A DNA stretch of 64,000 bases from Candidatus Thiodiazotropha sp. (ex Monitilora ramsayi) (GCA_025655575.1 JAHXIP010000010.1:1-64000), one strand, 5' to 3'. Shown: positions 23,759-34,585, numbered from the stretch's first letter. Program-made: numbers and translations. Notes: generated by a model from the letters alone, not told the origin.

Positions 23759-25876
23759 GTGACTAATACTCCTGAGACAAAGTCATTCAGCGGACGATTT
23801 TCCAATCTTCCGACACCGCCGGCTATCCTCATAGAATTGGTCGACAGCTGTAATAATCCGGATGTCAGTATCGCCAAATTAGCGGAAATCATCCGCAAAG
23901 ATGCCTCTGTCTCATCCAAGGTGATCTCAGCCGCCAATTCCCCTTTTTACCGCCAGTGGCAAGAGATCAGCGATCTGCATCGCCTGCTGGTCGTCCTGGG
24001 TATGAAGAGCGTCAGGACGATCGCCATCAACAGTGCGGTACAGCAGTTCTTCGGTCAGCTTGGAAAACAGATGGGGCGAACAGTCGACCGCATCTGGTAT
24101 CACTCCCTGGTCTGTGCCTACTGTGCGAGATCCCTTGCTGAACTAACCACATACACCTCTCCGGAGGAGGCCTATTTTGCAGGTCTTCTGCACCGTCTGG
24201 GCCAACTCGCACTGTTACAAGCCTATCCTGAGTCCTACCAGAAGATTCTCGACAAAAACCTGTTCGGCAATGCATTGAGTCATGCAGAGAGGGAAAGTAC
24301 GGGTTACACCTCACCGGCGGTGGCGGCACAACTTATCGATAGCTGGGAACTACGCTCGTTTCTCTCCGATGCCGTCCTCTATCAATACGAACCGGCAGAG
24401 ACGGTACTCGACGGCTCCCATCTGGTTAAGCTCATCAATCTCGCCAGCCACCTGTCACATTTCGAAACCACGCCTGACAACGAAACCCTTGAGCGTGCTG
24501 ACCTACTGTTCGGGCTCAATCAGTCGATGGTGGAAAAACTTCTCAATGAGAGCCAGGAAAAGGCAAAAACCACTGCCCGCAGTCTGGGTATCGCCCTCCC
24601 CTCCGAGAAAAGCGACCCACAGGCACAATCACACCAGCAAGCTCTCGGCGAGAGAGTTAAACAGGCAGCCTTGTTTGGCGGCGGTATCGATTCAAGCCCG
24701 GAAAAGAACGATCTGCCGATGACACTACAGCAGATTCAACACGATCTTGATCTCCTATTCGGCTTCAAGCAGACCTGCTTTCTACTCTTCGACAGTGAAG
24801 AGCAAAAGCTTCAACCCATCGACCCCATACTCGCAGATGACAAACTGTTAGAAGGAATTGTTTTTTCCACCGAATCCGAGCGCAGCCTTGCGTCGAAGGC
24901 ATTTATCAGCCAGGAGATCTGCCACTCGTTTGAAGCCTCCGCTGATGAGCCCCTCCCCGTGGGAGATCGCCAACTGGCACGCTATGTCAGGTCCGATGAT
25001 CTGCTCTATCTTCCACTGAGCGCTCAACAACAGAGAATGGGGCTCATTGCCATAGGTCTCAGTGAATCTCTTTGGCATACATTGGAGGAACAACAACCCT
25101 TGTTGCAACTGTTTGCCAAAGAGGCGGCGCAGACGCTCATTCGCCAACAGGAAACGGCACTGTCGCAACAACAGGTGATCGATGAAGAGCGGGCAGCATT
25201 CCATCTGGAAGCTCGTAAAGTGGTGCATGAAGCCAATAACCCACTGGGCATCATCAATAACTATCTACATATTCTGGGCATGAAATTGGGCGAGGATCAT
25301 GAGGCGCAGGGTGAGATCGACATTATCAAGGAAGAGATTGATCGCGTAGGAAAAATAATCCTAAGGATGCGCGATATTCCCGAGGGACTTGAGAAACAAG
25401 AGAGGACAGTTGACATCAATCAATTGATCACCGATTTGGACAAGTTGTTTCAATCATCTCTCTTTCCGTCTCACAATATCTCATCTACGCTGGACCTGGA
25501 CAGAAATATACCGGCGATTCGAACACAACGAAGTCACATGAAACAGATCCTGACGAATCTGGTGAAAAATGCTGCAGAGGCTATGGACCAGGGAGGCAAC
25601 CTCAACATTGTCACCCGCGACAATGCCTATCTCAACGGTAAGGCTTTTATAGAGATACAGATTATCGATGACGGACCGGGTATCCCGGCAGAAATCATGC
25701 AACAACTATTTACTCCAGTGACATCTACGAAGGACAGTTCCCACTCGGGTCTGGGACTGGCGATTGTCAAGAATCTGATCGATGAGATATCCGGTCACAT
25801 CAGTTGTACATCCAATCAGGGACAGGGCACACGCTTCCAGCTCTATCTGCCAAGAACCGGAATATCGACGACATAA
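23759..25876 (+). CDS. HDOD-GAF sensor histidine kinase
   Basis: A 705-residue cytosolic signalling protein with a GTG start. An HDOD domain (about 10-215: RFSNLPTPPAILIELVDSC, HRLLVVLGMKSVRTIAINSAV, YFAGLLHRLGQLAL) is followed by a GAF-like region (about 320-460). The kinase core has phospho-acceptor H490 (KVVHEANNPLGIINNYL), the N box NLVKNAAEAM, IDDGPGIP and SGLGLAIVKNLI. It lacks membrane segments, so it senses an internal signal. A response regulator with GGDEF/EAL domains starts 11 bases downstream and is the likely partner. The pair is divergent from fliL, hinting at control of motility versus attachment. Confidence 0.85.
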   Translation: MTNTPETKSFSGRFSNLPTPPAILIELVDSCNNPDVSIAKLAEIIRKDASVSSKVISAANSPFYRQWQEISDLHRLLVVLGMKSVRTIAINSAVQQFFGQLGKQMGRTVDRIWYHSLVCAYCARSLAELTTYTSPEEAYFAGLLHRLGQLALLQAYPESYQKILDKNLFGNALSHAERESTGYTSPAVAAQLIDSWELRSFLSDAVLYQYEPAETVLDGSHLVKLINLASHLSHFETTPDNETLERADLLFGLNQSMVEKLLNESQEKAKTTARSLGIALPSEKSDPQAQSHQQALGERVKQAALFGGGIDSSPEKNDLPMTLQQIQHDLDLLFGFKQTCFLLFDSEEQKLQPIDPILADDKLLEGIVFSTESERSLASKAFISQEICHSFEASADEPLPVGDRQLARYVRSDDLLYLPLSAQQQRMGLIAIGLSESLWHTLEEQQPLLQLFAKEAAQTLIRQQETALSQQQVIDEERAAFHLEARKVVHEANNPLGIINNYLHILGMKLGEDHEAQGEIDIIKEEIDRVGKIILRMRDIPEGLEKQERTVDINQLITDLDKLFQSSLFPSHNISSTLDLDRNIPAIRTQRSHMKQILTNLVKNAAEAMDQGGNLNIVTRDNAYLNGKAFIEIQIIDDGPGIPAEIMQQLFTPVTSTKDSSHSGLGLAIVKNLIDEISGHISCTSNQGQGTRFQLYLPRTGISTT

Positions 25877-25886
25877 CGGATCAAGT

Positions 25887-28163
25887 ATGCACTCAATCTA
25901 TCCATCACCCTGGCGCGGCATTGAAGGCGACCTGAAAAGGATTCCGAAAAAAATAAAGGTCAACACCCAGCAGCGTAATTTTCTCGCGCGCATCCTTGTG
26001 GTTGATGACGAACCCCGCGCAAGAGCCAGCTTGAAAGAGTTACTCAGACTCTCCGGCTATGAGACCACTCTGGCTGAAGGTGGACATGAAGCGGTAGAAC
26101 TACTATCTCACGAGCACTTTGATCTGTTGCTGCTTGATCTCAATATGCCCGAGATGGATGGGCATCAGGTAATGGCGCATATCAATAGCCATAATATCGA
26201 CTGCGACATTATTGTCGTAAGCGGTGAAACCACATTTGACCACGCGACCCAAGCACTGCGCAAAGGTGCACAGGATTTTCTACGCAAGCCTTATGCCCCG
26301 GATGAGTTGCTACGTGCCGTATCCAATACACTGGAACGTCGAAGCCTGAAACAAGACAATCAATCCATTCTCAAACGACTCGAAGAATCAGAGAACCTGC
26401 ACAAATTTATTGTCAATAATTCACCGGACATGATCTACCTGTTAGACCAGGACGGCCGCTTCTCATTCATCAATGAGCGAGTCGAAACGCTACTGGGCTA
26501 TAAACAGGAGGACATCCTCGGCGAGCACTTCTCCAAGCTGATTTTCGATGATGACATCGACCAGGCAACCTACACTTTCAATGAACGCCGCACTGGAGAT
26601 CGCGCCACACGAAGCACAGAGTTGAGGTTATGCTGCAAGCACAGTGATACCCCCAAATATTTTGAATCAAGATCTGTACCGATTGAATTAAGTTCCATTG
26701 GTATCTATTCGGTGGACGAAGAAAACCAGAAGGCGTTTGTCGGCACTTACGGTGTGGCACGGGACATCACCGAGAGAAAACAGGCTGAGGAACTGATCAA
26801 GTATCAGCTCTATCATGACCTGCTGACCAACCTGCCTAACCGTACCCTGTTTCGTGACCGCTTGAACATGGCGATGGCACAATCCAAACGCAGCGGTAAA
26901 AAGCTGGCTATTCTCTACCTCGACATGGATCGTTTTAAAATCATCAATGATTCACTCGGTCATTTTATCGGCGATGAACTGCTGCAGTCGGTCGCTCAGC
27001 GTCTACGCAGCGAGTTACGTGAGGCGGACACGCTGGCCCGCGTCGGCGGTGATGAGTTCAACCTGTTGATCCCTGAGATCAATGACATGCAGGACGCGAG
27101 GAACCTGGCTGAGAAGATCCTACGGATCACAGCCGACCCTTTCATTATCAAGGATAAGGAGATTTTCGTTAGTTTCAGCATCGGCATCTCCATCTATCCC
27201 ACGGACGGTGACACCAAGGATGCACTGATCAAGAACGCCGACATGGCTATGTACAAGGTGAAGCGAGCCGGTAAAAACGGTTATGCCTTCTATGCCGATG
27301 AGATGAAATCCCACTTCTCTCAATCCCTCGATATTGAAAATGGGTTACGTAAGGCCATATCCACCAACGAGCTTTGTCTCTTTTACCAACCACAGTACGA
27401 CATCCTTGATGGCAAGATGGTTGGTGTTGAGGCGCTGGTACGTTGGCAACATCCGGAAAAGGGAATCATTCAGCCCAACGAATTCATCAGCGTGGCAGAA
27501 GAATCCGGTCTTATTGTATCTCTGGGCGAATGGGTACTGCGCAAGGCCTGTACCGATATCAGACGATGGATTGACGAAGAGTCGGTCACGCTCAGCCTGT
27601 CGGTCAACATCTCTGTGCAGCAGCTCGAGATGGAACAGTTTGTCGCCAAGACGCTTAAGATCATCAAACGCCTGAACCTGCCGAGAAATATCCTTGAACT
27701 GGAGATTACAGAGCATGCCATCATGCAGGATATGGACAAGGCGATTCACACGCTGTCCCAACTCGCCAACAAAGGCGTGCGTATCGCCATCGACGATTTT
27801 GGCACCGGCTACTCTTCACTGGGTTATCTACAGACACTACCCATCAATACATTGAAGATGGACCGTTCATTTGTACAGGGCATCAAATCGACGGGGGACA
27901 ACTCGATCATCAACGCGATAATCGCCATGGCCAAGGGTTTGAATCTCGACCTGATCGCCGAGGGCGTCGAGCAACAACCACAGATCGATCATCTGTTGGC
28001 TGCGGGTTGTCGCCTTGCACAAGGCTTCTACTACAGCCGGCCGCTGCCGGAGGAAGAGTTGATCAAACTGATTAAAGAGGCCAGCTCGGCTTCTATAACG
28101 GGCAAGACCACGGCAACTCAATCAACACAGCACCCAACCACTCAAGAAAATCACCAGATCTGA
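25887..28163 (+). CDS. response regulator with PAS, GGDEF and EAL domains
   Basis: A 758-residue cyclic-di-GMP enzyme. The receiver domain (about 32-155) has phospho-acceptor D84 (LLLDLNMPEMDG) and is followed by a PAS sensor (about 170-300). The diguanylate cyclase domain has an intact GGDEF at 387-391, and the phosphodiesterase domain has an intact EAL at 515-517 (VEALVRWQHP). Both halves look catalytically competent, so net output probably depends on phosphorylation and PAS input. The ATG at 25887, 11 bases after the kinase stop, was chosen over an upstream frame overlapping the kinase gene. Confidence 0.9.
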   Translation: MHSIYPSPWRGIEGDLKRIPKKIKVNTQQRNFLARILVVDDEPRARASLKELLRLSGYETTLAEGGHEAVELLSHEHFDLLLLDLNMPEMDGHQVMAHINSHNIDCDIIVVSGETTFDHATQALRKGAQDFLRKPYAPDELLRAVSNTLERRSLKQDNQSILKRLEESENLHKFIVNNSPDMIYLLDQDGRFSFINERVETLLGYKQEDILGEHFSKLIFDDDIDQATYTFNERRTGDRATRSTELRLCCKHSDTPKYFESRSVPIELSSIGIYSVDEENQKAFVGTYGVARDITERKQAEELIKYQLYHDLLTNLPNRTLFRDRLNMAMAQSKRSGKKLAILYLDMDRFKIINDSLGHFIGDELLQSVAQRLRSELREADTLARVGGDEFNLLIPEINDMQDARNLAEKILRITADPFIIKDKEIFVSFSIGISIYPTDGDTKDALIKNADMAMYKVKRAGKNGYAFYADEMKSHFSQSLDIENGLRKAISTNELCLFYQPQYDILDGKMVGVEALVRWQHPEKGIIQPNEFISVAEESGLIVSLGEWVLRKACTDIRRWIDEESVTLSLSVNISVQQLEMEQFVAKTLKIIKRLNLPRNILELEITEHAIMQDMDKAIHTLSQLANKGVRIAIDDFGTGYSSLGYLQTLPINTLKMDRSFVQGIKSTGDNSIINAIIAMAKGLNLDLIAEGVEQQPQIDHLLAAGCRLAQGFYYSRPLPEEELIKLIKEASSASITGKTTATQSTQHPTTQENHQI

Positions 28164-28290
28164 GAAATCAGTTGTACAGGATATAACGTTTTTATCAGCG
28201 TTTTTCCTCTCCGTGTTATCATACGCCGCCTTGAAACCGGTGCCTCGAACCCGATGCACTCAGGCCTAACCTCAAACCGACAGAGACACA

Positions 28291-29958
<1,668 letters not shown>

Positions 29959-29995
29959 ACAAAGCGCAGCAAAGCTGCCGACCGACACTGAAACG

Positions 29996-30032
29996 AACCC
30001 GTCATCGACATCAATCATGCCGTTGACGGGTT
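29996..30032. terminator. hairpin between ettA and fccB
   Basis: AACCCGTCA (29996-30004) and TGACGGGTT (30024-30032) form a 9-base-pair stem with a 19-base loop between two convergent genes. The following GATTATTC is only mildly T-rich, so terminator function is likely by position but not assured. Confidence 0.45.
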
Positions 30033-30128
30033 GATTATTCTCTGGGTGTGCTTTCTCTGTGATGACAATAAAACTTATGGCTGACGCCATTAGCACAACA
30101 CCTTTCGCGGCAGTAAATATGCCGTGAC

Positions 30129-31424
30129 CTACTCCATCATGTCATTAATGACGTTCTTGAACCAGCTATGAGCGTAGCTCACCTCGCGCTTGCGTTGGTC
30201 GTCGGATGCATCCATGGGGGAGAGTCCACCCGCACCCTTGATAGGATTGATCATGTTGTTGGCACGGTCCAGTGAATAGACCGCCGCCACCGAGATCCCG
30301 TGATCGTGGCTTAGGATGCTGTAGCAGGTGTTGACGAAAGTGGGTTCGCCTACATGCAGGTCGTTGAACTTCGCCACGATCGCAGCAGCGGCCACTTTCG
30401 CCTGGGAGTTGGCGGCATAAGCCGACTTGGGCATCTTAGAGGCACTTGAAGCGTCGCCCAGCACATAGACATTCTTGTGTCGGGTCGATTCAAATGTGAG
30501 CTTATCGACCGGGCACCAGTCACCCTCGACCAGGTCAGACGCATAGGCAACCTTGCCCGCCTTCTGGGGTGGAATAATATTGATGACGTCGGCTTCGAAA
30601 TCCTCGACCTCCGCCTCAAGGGTGCGGGTAGACGGATCGATCGATTCCACCTTTCCACCACTTGCCGCACCCACCCACTCGATCATGCTGTTTTCGGTGC
30701 CGAAACCGTAATGCTTGCTCCAGCCCTGTCTGAACAGCCCCTGTTTCGAAAAGGCGTCTTTTGGATCGAGAATAATAATCTTTGCCCGTGGCTTATGGTG
30801 CTTGCAGTACATGGCGATCTGCGCTGCCCGCTCATAGGGTCCGGGAGGGCATTTATAGGGGTTGGGCGGGGCGACGATGATCACCCTACCCCCCTCGGGC
30901 ATGGCGCGGATCTGGTTTTTCAGGGTTACAGTCTGGGGACCGGCGAACCAGGCGTGAGGAATCTCTTCGGCCACTGCTTCATCATATCCTTCGATCGCAT
31001 CCCACTTGAAATCGACCCCGGGGGAGACGACACAGGCATCATAGCCGAAGGTATCGCCACTCTCTGTGGCAACAGACTTGGCAACGGGATCGATGGCTGT
31101 CACCGAGTCGATGACGACCCGTACACCGTGACGTTTCAACCCCTCGTAGTCGAAGGTGATCGATTCAATGGTTCGATCGCCGCTCAATACCTCGTTACTC
31201 ATAAAACAAGAGGTGTAGGCCTTCTTGGTCTCGATCAGTGTGACGTCGATATTAGGATCGAGCTTGCGGAGGTACTTGGCGGCAGTACAGCCACCGACGC
31301 CACCGCCCACGACCACCACCTTGCGGGTTGCTGCCAGTAGCAGGCCGGGGAAGCTCAGCGAACCACTGGCCAGTGCCATTCCGGCAGACCAGCGGATGAA
31401 GTCTCTACGGTTGAATTTACTCAT
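30129..31424 (-). CDS. fccB: flavocytochrome c sulfide dehydrogenase, flavoprotein subunit
   Basis: A 431-residue periplasmic FAD protein that oxidises sulfide to polysulfide or sulfur and passes electrons to a cytochrome c subunit. A twin-arginine signal is present (RRDFIRWSAG, R6-R7). The FAD-binding VVVVGGGVGGCTAAKYLR follows it. Family cysteines occur in YTSCFMSNEVLSG, NPYKCPPGPYERA and FVNTCYSIL, and LGDASSASKMPKSAYAAN is the FccB FAD-proximal segment. It is the last gene of an operon with a dihaem cytochrome and a nonaheme/cytochrome b gene. SoxF is a close alternative name. Confidence 0.88.
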   Translation of the reverse strand: MSKFNRRDFIRWSAGMALASGSLSFPGLLLAATRKVVVVGGGVGGCTAAKYLRKLDPNIDVTLIETKKAYTSCFMSNEVLSGDRTIESITFDYEGLKRHGVRVVIDSVTAIDPVAKSVATESGDTFGYDACVVSPGVDFKWDAIEGYDEAVAEEIPHAWFAGPQTVTLKNQIRAMPEGGRVIIVAPPNPYKCPPGPYERAAQIAMYCKHHKPRAKIIILDPKDAFSKQGLFRQGWSKHYGFGTENSMIEWVGAASGGKVESIDPSTRTLEAEVEDFEADVINIIPPQKAGKVAYASDLVEGDWCPVDKLTFESTRHKNVYVLGDASSASKMPKSAYAANSQAKVAAAAIVAKFNDLHVGEPTFVNTCYSILSHDHGISVAAVYSLDRANNMINPIKGAGGLSPMDASDDQRKREVSYAHSWFKNVINDMME

Positions 31425-31443
31425 TGTTCTTATCCTTCTGCGC

Positions 31444-32022
31444 TTATTGCTGGCTGCCGTAGTAGTGGATCAACGCTGGTACTGCATCGGTGCCTTCAGC
31501 CTCGAGTACGGCATCGACCTTACGTTTCATCTTGCGCGGATAGGGGCGTCGACCGTCGATATAATCGGCCATGCTGTACCTGAGGTAAGGCATCCACTGA
31601 CCGGCAAGCGTACCGGAATCCCCTGCTGCACCGCCTTTCTCGTGGCACTTATTGCAATACTTGTTGTGCAACTTCTCACCAGCTACAGCCAGTTGCGGAT
31701 CGTGATTCTGGGGCGATACCTGCAGCTTCTGTTTGGCAAAGAACCAGGCCATGCCCTTGAGCTGTTCATCGGTATAGGCCTTGGCGATGCGATTCATGAT
31801 GGTCGAATTGCGCTTGTCATTGCGATAACCCTTCATGACGTCGACAAAGACATCGGGATCCATCCCGGCGATTGACGGACTGGAGGGGCCGACACTGGAA
31901 CCGTCGGTACCATGGCAACCGGCGCAGGTGAAAGCAAGCGCCTGGCCGGATGGACTCTCCGCTTGTGTAAGAGCGGGTAGGATCGTCAGCAGTGCCAGAA
32001 TTGCAATGTTGTTGTATCTCAT
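31444..32022 (-). CDS. fccA: dihaem cytochrome c, FccA-like subunit
   Basis: A 192-residue exported cytochrome with a signal peptide (first about 21 residues, ending TQA). Two haem c sites are present: CAGCH at 33-37 and CNKCH at 123-127, each followed by methionine-containing segments that can give the sixth ligand. The two-domain layout and 19-base spacing to fccB make it the probable electron-accepting partner of the flavoprotein. By fold it is cytochrome c4-like, so a soluble shuttle role is an alternative. Confidence 0.82.
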   Translation of the reverse strand: MRYNNIAILALLTILPALTQAESPSGQALAFTCAGCHGTDGSSVGPSSPSIAGMDPDVFVDVMKGYRNDKRNSTIMNRIAKAYTDEQLKGMAWFFAKQKLQVSPQNHDPQLAVAGEKLHNKYCNKCHEKGGAAGDSGTLAGQWMPYLRYSMADYIDGRRPYPRKMKRKVDAVLEAEGTDAVPALIHYYGSQQ

Positions 32023-32038
32023 TGTCTTATATCTCCGT

Positions 32039-34021
32039 TCAAACCGGCGAGGTCATCAGACCGATCAGGACCAGGGTCAGCAGGGCCAGACCGGCCATGA
32101 TCAGCACGGTGGTGATGAAGGAGGCCGCCAGGTCTGCACGGCGCGAGGGACGACTGACCAGATGGTTATCCAGTTCACCGCTTTCAACCAGCCGCTCGTA
32201 CTCGAGACGGTGGTCATGCTTGAACTCCTCAATGGGGATCGTACCGGTGAAGATAGTCGTACTCATCGGGAAGCGCTCGGGCCGGAAATGCACGTTAAAG
32301 AAGTGCACAGAGTTGAGGAAGATAGCTGCCAGCAGCGCCTCTTCCGCATGCACCAGGGTAGCGATATTGAACATCCAGCCCGGCAGGATGATGGCGGTTG
32401 CCTCCGGTGCAAACAGCATGATACCGGATGAACCGATTATCGCCGCACCCCAGAAGGGTGCCCAGTAGTCGAACTTCTGCCAATAGGTCCAGTGAGTGAA
32501 CTGGGGACGCGGACCGCGGCCGAGGAACCACTTGAACATACCTTTCAGGTCATCCCAATCCTTCCAGTTGGGCAACATAGAGGTGCTGCCGAACCACTTG
32601 AAGCTATCGCGTTTGCTCCAAATATTGCTGATGGCTATGGTCAGATGGGCGAGGAATATACCCAGCCAGATTACGGCTGCGGTACGATGGATAATACCCT
32701 CCATCTCCGTTCCGCCGAGGAACACCACCACTGCCTTGGCCCAACCGGTATGTGCAAACAACAGGGTGGTGCCGGTGAGAATCAGGGTCATGGTGGAGAT
32801 GGCGAACAGACCATGGATCCAGCGCCAAACTGCCGGGAAACGGCGGAAATAGACCACATCGGGTTTATTCAGATCCTCGATAAAACCCTTACCCTGAATA
32901 CGGTCCATCACCTCACGATAGAGCCACATGAACACATGGACCCAGAAGAAGGCCATGACCGAGAAGATCAGCATCTGCATGAAGATCTTGAAGAACCAAA
33001 GGCCGGGGTAGTTTTCCCTGTCATCCGCATCGCCGTGGGGCCAGAAAGTGAGGAAGTTTTCATTGGCATTTTCATGGCAAACCCTGCAGTTTTCCAAGCG
33101 ATTGTTGGTATGAATCTCCGATGTCGGATCATCCTCGCCCTTGACCGAGTGACCGCCATGGCAGTCGTGGCATTTAGCAGTGTTGGTATACCCCAGGCGA
33201 TGCACCTGACCGTGATAGGAGTCGAAATAGGTGCGCTGGGCCTCTTTGTGGCAGTCACCGCAATTTTTGGTGATCGATAGCTTGGCCTTGTCGCTATCGG
33301 GATCGTCGATGGTGTGGGTCGTGTGACAGTCGGAGCAGACGGCCGATTCGCTGTCCTTCTCCTCCAGCACCGCCTTGCCATGGACAGATTCCTTGTACTC
33401 GTTGAGCTCTTTCCGGTGACACTCGCCGCACACCTCGGGATTCTTCAGGCGATGTTCGGCCCGTTGAAGACTGCCAAGGGTGCCGATGTCGTGGGCTTCA
33501 TGGCAGTCGTAGCAGGTGGCATTGGTCTCAGATTGGTCGTGCCTGTTGGGGCGGGCGTGCACGGAATCGTAGTAGGAATCGATTGTCTCCATCACCACGC
33601 CGAGGCGTTCGTATTTGCCTTCCGGATCGTTCCTGTGCTTGTCCCAAGTCTCCCGGTGACACTCCACACAGCCAACGACAACATCCGGGGCCTCGCGGTG
33701 CGGTACGCGGTCGATGGTGGCGTGACAGTTGGTGCAGGCCTGCTCACCATGCACACTATCCTCCATCTTCTCCGGATCCGCGTAGATATCGACGATGGTG
33801 CCGTCATCCCGCGTATCGGTTTTCTCGTGCGCATCGCCATGGCACGTCAAGCAACGTTCGTTGGGGATGATGCGTTCCCCCGTCACGGGATCGAAACCTG
33901 GTGGAGGCGTTTCCCCCAGAATGGTTAATTCACTCTCGGCACTCTGAACGGGAGTGAAGAAGCAGAATGTAAAAAGTAAAAAGAAAATCCAGACCGGCGA
34001 TCTGGGTGCGATGTATTTCAT
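32039..34021 (-). CDS. nonaheme cytochrome c fused to a membrane cytochrome b domain
   Basis: A 660-residue redox protein. After a signal peptide (to about residue 27) the periplasmic part carries nine CxxCH motifs, beginning at 57, 96, 118, 170, 198, 229, 254, 284 and 312. Several SVHG/SYHG motifs there may supply distal haem ligands. From about 344 it becomes a membrane protein: one helix, then a cytochrome b561-type domain with histidines in WRWIHGLF, GIIHRTAAVIW and LVHAEEALLAAIFLNSVHFFNVHF, and a last helix near the C-terminus. It probably exchanges electrons between the quinone pool and periplasmic c-haems. It leads the fccA-fccB operon. ATG 34021 has GAGG 8 bases upstream. Confidence 0.85.
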   Translation of the reverse strand: MKYIAPRSPVWIFFLLFTFCFFTPVQSAESELTILGETPPPGFDPVTGERIIPNERCLTCHGDAHEKTDTRDDGTIVDIYADPEKMEDSVHGEQACTNCHATIDRVPHREAPDVVVGCVECHRETWDKHRNDPEGKYERLGVVMETIDSYYDSVHARPNRHDQSETNATCYDCHEAHDIGTLGSLQRAEHRLKNPEVCGECHRKELNEYKESVHGKAVLEEKDSESAVCSDCHTTHTIDDPDSDKAKLSITKNCGDCHKEAQRTYFDSYHGQVHRLGYTNTAKCHDCHGGHSVKGEDDPTSEIHTNNRLENCRVCHENANENFLTFWPHGDADDRENYPGLWFFKIFMQMLIFSVMAFFWVHVFMWLYREVMDRIQGKGFIEDLNKPDVVYFRRFPAVWRWIHGLFAISTMTLILTGTTLLFAHTGWAKAVVVFLGGTEMEGIIHRTAAVIWLGIFLAHLTIAISNIWSKRDSFKWFGSTSMLPNWKDWDDLKGMFKWFLGRGPRPQFTHWTYWQKFDYWAPFWGAAIIGSSGIMLFAPEATAIILPGWMFNIATLVHAEEALLAAIFLNSVHFFNVHFRPERFPMSTTIFTGTIPIEEFKHDHRLEYERLVESGELDNHLVSRPSRRADLAASFITTVLIMAGLALLTLVLIGLMTSPV

Positions 34022-34182
34022 TATTATTTCCTCGCGGACTAAAAGCACAACCGCTACGAAGAGACATATACGTCAAATACATCAAACGGAGCCAAAACAG
34101 GACTATAGTGCCAAACGGACCGACTTTCCATGCAGTTCGGAGTATCTCCTCCAGGGTTTATTCTGGTCAACATCGCATCCAC

Positions 34183-34198
34183 GACATTGACCAATGTC
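34183..34198. promoter_or_regulatory. 16-bp palindrome upstream of the nonaheme-fccAB operon
   Basis: GACATTGACCAATGTC has perfect 7-base arms around a 2-base centre. It lies about 160 bases upstream of the nonaheme gene start, between that gene and the FNR-like box. This is a typical footprint of a dimeric transcription factor; which one is unknown. Confidence 0.45.
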
Positions 34199-34221
34199 AA
34201 GGGGAGTAAGGCGGGGGAAGA

Positions 34222-34235
34222 CTGATCCTGATCAA
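34222..34235. promoter_or_regulatory. FNR/ANR-like binding site
   Basis: The minus strand reads TTGATCAGGATCAG, matching TTGAT-N4-ATCAA at nine of ten fixed positions. It lies about 200 bases upstream of the nonaheme-fccAB operon and about 130 bases upstream of the 44-codon gene on the other strand. A plus-strand TATAAT at 34242-34247 lies close by. An oxygen-responsive FNR-family regulator could control either side; the rest of the region 34022-34366 holds no gene. Confidence 0.5.
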
Positions 34236-34366
34236 TAAAAATATAATTCCTGTTTCACACAAACTAAATATATACTTGGCCCGGCTTTCAATTATTTCAT
34301 GATATGCTAACATTCGCCTCGAGATTGCAGACGTTTTCAATTTCAGATTGCCTGTTGGAGATCATC

Positions 34367-34501
34367 ATGAATGTAGCACCCATCTTGATCATGGCATCAG
34401 CAGTATTCATTTTTGCTGTCGCTGCTTTAAGTGTCGCCACCGTCCTTGGAGTGGCCATAGGTCAAGCACGAGCTTTCTTCCAAAAGAGAGCCCAAGCCTG
34501 A
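34367..34501 (+). CDS. small single-pass membrane protein, 44 residues
   Basis: The ATG at 34367 follows TTGGAGATCATC, a good Shine-Dalgarno spacing. The product starts MNVAPILIMASAVFIFAVAA, continues hydrophobic to about residue 32 and ends in a basic tail (RAFFQKRAQA), giving one or two tight membrane helices with a cytoplasmic C-terminus. It is divergent from the nonaheme-fccAB operon and shares its regulatory region, so it could be a small accessory subunit of a respiratory complex. I do not recognise the family. A strong hairpin follows at 34531-34580. Confidence 0.6.
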   Translation: MNVAPILIMASAVFIFAVAALSVATVLGVAIGQARAFFQKRAQA

Positions 34502-34530
34502 AACTCACTCAGTTTCCCGTTCGAATAAAA

Positions 34531-34580
34531 ACGCCGACCATCAACTCGTCGTTGGCGAGTTGATGGATTGGTGACGGCGT
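34531..34580. terminator. strong two-part hairpin after the 44-codon gene
   Basis: An outer stem ACGCCG/CGGCGT (34531-34536 and 34575-34580) encloses an inner 10-bp stem CATCAACTCG/CGAGTTGATG. The T-run (CGGCGTTTTTATTC) is on the minus strand, so it would terminate leftward transcription best. On the plus strand it is followed by AAAATAACC, which is not a T-run. Confidence 0.55.
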
Positions 34581-34585
34581 AAAAT

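Noticed and set aside
32492..33280. A 262-codon plus-strand frame opposite the nonaheme cytochrome gene
   Set aside because: Antisense to a gene with nine intact CxxCH motifs; no protein-like features.
34531..34580. Plain plus-strand terminator for the 44-codon gene
   Set aside because: The plus strand has A-rich, not T-rich, sequence after the stem; the T-run is on the minus strand, so direction is left open.
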